A stretch of DNA of 64,000 nt. It comes from CBFDBF01 sp050304615 (GTDB taxonomy: Bacteria; Pseudomonadota; Gammaproteobacteria; Chromatiales; Chromatiaceae). Under the pieces are notes generated by a model. The model saw only the letters and a program-made list of their open reading frames with translations. It was not told where the DNA came from and searched no databases. The number at the start of each line of letters is the position of its first letter. The first letter of the stretch is position 1. The position numbers and the translations under genes were made by a program. Location: NCBI GenBank assembly GCA_050304615.1, contig JBNLDW010000011.1, positions 508,780 through 572,779 of the forward strand, in the 5' to 3' direction. Below, piece by piece: positions 61,474-64,000 of the stretch.

Positions 61474-62517
61474 ATGATACAGGACCAAAATCCATTTTCT
61501 TCAGATGAGCATCTGCGTGAGACCTTTGAGCTGGGTCTGCAGGAGTTGCTGCGGGACTACGACGAGCTTGGGGTGTTTATCCTGGTACTAGCCAATGCCG
61601 TCTTCGATCAGGATATGCTGGAGCATCTCGCCGAGCCTCTGGCCGAGCGGTTACAACTGCTGGAACAGGTGATCAATGGGAGTAGTGAGCAGGAGTTGGA
61701 GCAGAACCATCAGGAGGATGATCTCCGGGTGTTTCAGGAGCTGGTCGAACTGGGGTTGCCCAATATAGAGCCACCAGAGTATCGACAGGCGGGGCCGTGG
61801 GAGGTGCAGTTTAATCATCTCCGCTCTTTTCGTCCCGCCCGCAGCAGTAATGGGATCAAAATCACCGGCATAACTCGACCGTTTGACCGGGAGGCCTTCC
61901 ACTTTAATAAACAGTTCCTGCGCAAAGAGATATTGTGGGAGGGAGAGCTGAACGGCCGTTCATCGTCTCTGTTCTATAATAAGTTCCCCTTTGTTCCTCT
62001 GCATGGGCTGCTAGTGCCGGAGCGCATGATGGGGTGGCCACAGCTGCTTGATCAACTCTGGCTTGAGTATCTATGGGCTATTACCGAGAGGATGGGTAAG
62101 AACGTTCCCGGCATCGGTTTTGCTTATAACAGTTATGGGGCCAGCGCCTCTGTTAATCATCTCCATTTTCATATGTTTGTACGGGAAAATCCGTTACCTA
62201 TAGCGGCAGACAGATGGGAACATAATGGGGGTGAAGAACCGTATCCGGTTGACTGTTACCGATTCACCTCGGTTGCTGCTGCCTGGAAATTTATCAACAG
62301 GCTGCATGAAAAGGAGGTCAACTATAATCTTCTGGCTGCACCGCATACATTATACTGCGTTCCCAGGAACAAGCAGGGCAGCTTTAGTCACTCGGGATGG
62401 GCTGAAGGCTTCGCCTGGTATGAGATGGGCGGTGGGGTTACCACCTTTAACCGGGACAATTTCGCTAAATTGACCGCCGATGAGATTAGCAGCGAGATGG
62501 CTCGGCTGAAGAAGTAG
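61474..62517 (+). CDS. Histidine-triad (HIT)-like nucleotidyl transferase/hydrolase
   Basis: A 347-residue protein. The histidine triad H-x-H-x-H is seen in SVNHLHFHMFV near residue 225, preceded by IGFAYNSYGASAS; this layout recalls the GDP-galactose phosphorylase and Ap4A phosphorylase group rather than small HINT proteins. FHFNKQFLRKEILWE and FPFVPLHGLLVPER are compatible with the nucleotide-binding face. Substrate is unknown. ATG at 61474 is given; TTG at 61453 has a better-spaced AAGGA but lies in a hairpin. It follows yidD with a short gap. Confidence 0.78.
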   Translation: MIQDQNPFSSDEHLRETFELGLQELLRDYDELGVFILVLANAVFDQDMLEHLAEPLAERLQLLEQVINGSSEQELEQNHQEDDLRVFQELVELGLPNIEPPEYRQAGPWEVQFNHLRSFRPARSSNGIKITGITRPFDREAFHFNKQFLRKEILWEGELNGRSSSLFYNKFPFVPLHGLLVPERMMGWPQLLDQLWLEYLWAITERMGKNVPGIGFAYNSYGASASVNHLHFHMFVRENPLPIAADRWEHNGGEEPYPVDCYRFTSVAAAWKFINRLHEKEVNYNLLAAPHTLYCVPRNKQGSFSHSGWAEGFAWYEMGGGVTTFNRDNFAKLTADEISSEMARLKK

Positions 62518-62570
62518 CCATGCCTTATGCGCGTAGTGCGGTTGTCTTTCTCCGATCGTACTATGGCGGA

Positions 62571-63053
62571 TCAGAGGTCCGGGCGTTCGTTCTCATCCAT
62601 ATCCAATGAGCGGCGTAGTTGCAACACGGCATTGACGTGCGCCTGCTCTTCATTGGCTAGATCGGCACAGTAGGCCTTGTCGTCTGGGTCGGAGAAGATA
62701 TCGGCTAGGTGCTGGTAGCTGTCTCTGGCATCCTCTTCCATCTTTACAGCAAAATCCAGAACAGCACGCATATCACCGCTAGCGACCAACTTGCTGGCCT
62801 CCGTCGGCAGGATTTTAGCGGTTTCTACCTCCAGTTCCTGGAGCCATGCGTCGGCATCAAAAGACTTGCCGAAGGCGGTGTCTTTAAACCTTTCTGTGAT
62901 ACGGTGGGCATGCCCATCCTCCATATCGGCTAGTTCTAGAAAGACCATGCGTGACTCATCGTCGGTAGTCATTTCAGCGGCCTTTTCGTAGAAAAGCTCA
63001 GCCTGTACTTCAAGTTCCAGAGCGTTTTTGAAGATCTCTATTGCCTTTTCCAT
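62571..63053 (-). CDS. Ferritin-like/rubrerythrin-domain protein
   Basis: A 160-residue four-helix protein. Four Glu and His ligands of a di-iron site appear in order: EVQAELFYEKAAE, ELADMEDGHAHRI, KMEEDARDSYQHLAD and DLANEEQAHVNAV, as in rubrerythrin's diiron domain, without the rubredoxin-type Cys4 domain. It probably removes peroxide or binds iron in the cytoplasm. It converges with the HIT gene across 53 bases and has a short AGG ribosome-binding site. Confidence 0.87.
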   Translation of the reverse strand: MEKAIEIFKNALELEVQAELFYEKAAEMTTDDESRMVFLELADMEDGHAHRITERFKDTAFGKSFDADAWLQELEVETAKILPTEASKLVASGDMRAVLDFAVKMEEDARDSYQHLADIFSDPDDKAYCADLANEEQAHVNAVLQLRRSLDMDENERPDL

Positions 63054-63140
63054 ACTGCCCTCCTACATAGGACTGTGACTGGTATATTTCCGGTTATCAT
63101 CTATAGCTTTGTGGCGATATGATCAGTTATATCGTATTTA

Positions 63141-63713
63141 TCACGTATATAGAACCCCGCCTTGCTGTAGATAATCTGCTAGTACCTTGCAAGCAGCCTC
63201 ACGCTGTAGATCATGGATAACATCTATCCCCCTGGCATTTAGTGCGCCTATCCAGTCGGTCGGTTTGGCCCCCTCATCAAATCCTGCCTGACGGGCATCG
63301 GTATCACGGGCGCCAACTATTACTCGGTGAATGCCGGAGAAAGAGATGGCCCCCAGGCACATGGCGCATGGCTCGGTGCTGGATACAAGCTCATAGTGCG
63401 GCAGGCCGTCTGCGCCCAAATCATAGGTACCAAGCAGGCGCTGTGCCAGGGTGATGGCGATCATCTCGGCGTGGAGTATGGATAATTTCTCTGGAACAAC
63501 GCGATTTACACCCAAGGCAAGCAGCGCACCTGATTGCTGTTCAAACAGGGCAGCTGCAAACGGGCCGCCTGTACCCTCTTCAATGTTTTGCCTGGACGCA
63601 GCGATGACAAAGGCCATGCGATCCTCAATGTCCACTATAATCTCGTTGTTTGCCATGTAGGCTGGTAGCCAGCAGGGCAGGGAGAACTCTACTGTGGGTG
63701 TAGGTTGCACCAT
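63141..63713 (-). CDS. Nucleoside deaminase (cytidine/deoxycytidylate deaminase fold)
   Basis: A 190-residue zinc hydrolase of the guanine/adenosine deaminase group. The catalytic HAE is in SILHAEMIAI and the zinc Cys pair in STEPCAMCLGAISFSG, giving H-A-E and P-C-x2-C. The rest (FAAALFEQQSGALLALGVNRV) fits guanine deaminase-like proteins of the COG0590 group better than TadA, which is shorter. ATG at 63713 gives an N-terminal extension (TPTVEFSLPCWLP) often seen in the group; an ATG at 63566-region start is not needed. The exact base acted on is unknown. Confidence 0.85.
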   Translation of the reverse strand: MVQPTPTVEFSLPCWLPAYMANNEIIVDIEDRMAFVIAASRQNIEEGTGGPFAAALFEQQSGALLALGVNRVVPEKLSILHAEMIAITLAQRLLGTYDLGADGLPHYELVSSTEPCAMCLGAISFSGIHRVIVGARDTDARQAGFDEGAKPTDWIGALNARGIDVIHDLQREAACKVLADYLQQGGVLYT

Positions 63714-63815
63714 CTTCCAAACCTTTGTGGGGAGCCTATGTGTGATGGTAGCACCGCCAGCCATTTGTTGGGAAAAATATGACTTTTTCTCCATTGCTGT
63801 CCCACAAACCTTTAT

Positions 63816-63930
63816 TTCAACGCTAAGGCGCAGAGACGCGAAGAACGCAAAGGTTATAACTGTTTGAATACAAGCTAGTATTTCTTAGCGACCATTGCGT
63901 CTTGGCGTCTTCGCCTACAGGGAAGTAGGC
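63816..63930. repeat. Dispersed-type intergenic repeat with inverted arms
   Basis: Two arms, ACGCTAAGGCGCAGAGACGC starting near 63819 and its loose inverted counterpart at 63882-63915 (CTTAGCG..TTGCGTCTTGGCGTCTTCGCC), flank an A+T-rich centre. The arms repeat a GACGC/AAAG unit that is common in intergenic repeats of many proteobacteria. A perfect GCCTAC/GTAGGC hairpin (63913-63930) closes it. The stretch holds no gene and runs on towards the window end. Confidence 0.65.
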
Positions 63931-64000
63931 GAGGGGCGTGAGCATGGAGTGGAAGCTTTGCGCTAAATAATGCGAATCCATGTTTCCATCTCAATGGTTA

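Noticed and set aside
1..64000. CRISPR arrays, tRNA or rRNA genes
   Set aside because: No regular spaced repeats and no tRNA- or rRNA-like sequence were seen in the intergenic regions.

Overview
The window looks like the chromosome of a free-living or symbiotic gammaproteobacterium, probably one related to sulfur-oxidising Chromatiales-type lineages. The evidence is a complete Gram-negative LPS inner-core gene set, several periplasmic c-type cytochromes, NosL-type proteins, and the gene order cytochrome c4 - dsbA - endonuclease/exonuclease/phosphatase - GGDEF, which is the same order as in Pseudomonas. The lineage is an inference; no rRNA or other marker gene is present.

Region 1 (1-16 kb) is an A+T-rich surface-glycan locus. 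It begins inside a neuB-type gene and holds two large unassigned glycan-assembly proteins, a PglK/MsbA-like ABC exporter, a sulfotransferase, methyltransferases and a glycosyltransferase. In its centre is an unusual run of sugar-acid genes: an HpcH/HpaI pyruvate aldolase, a KdsB-family cytidylyltransferase, a D-2-hydroxyacid dehydrogenase, an SDR epimerase, an SGNH-like protein, a methyltransferase and a HAD phosphatase. I propose that this makes an undescribed CMP-activated 3-deoxy-2-ulosonic acid. A gene-free stretch (16.0-16.65 kb) separates it from region 2.

Region 2 (16.6-30.4 kb) is a Wzx/Wzy-type O-antigen locus: epimerase, glycosyltransferases, asparagine synthase-like amidotransferase, flippase, second sulfotransferase and polymerase, followed by a bacillosamine-type primer module (PglA-, E-, C-, D- and F-like). 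Base composition becomes more G+C-rich from about 26 kb.

Region 3 (30.4-40.5 kb) is LPS core and lipid A: three kinase-fold proteins, an LpxL-type acyltransferase, hldE, ugd, gmhA and waaA, with an unexplained FAD oxidoreductase plus aldo/keto reductase pair inside. Region 4 (40.6-44.5 kb) is a TPP-riboswitch-controlled thiC and a PAS-GGDEF-EAL protein. Region 5 (44.7-47.1 kb) carries three c-type cytochromes and a FixH-like membrane protein, with the remnant of an IS30-type transposase between the first two cytochromes.

Region 6 (47.1-53.2 kb, minus strand) is a probable periplasmic copper-handling system without a nosZ: two NosL proteins, an FtsX/LolD-type ABC transporter, a Cys/His-bearing polytopic membrane protein, a TlpA-like thioredoxin and a SafE-like membrane protein, ending with a small WGR protein. 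Region 7 (53.3-63.8 kb) has sixA, cytochrome c4, dsbA, an EEP phosphatase, a diguanylate cyclase, a ZnuACB zinc importer behind a palindromic operator, yidD, a histidine-triad protein, a ferritin-like protein and a nucleoside deaminase. The window ends in a dispersed-type intergenic repeat.
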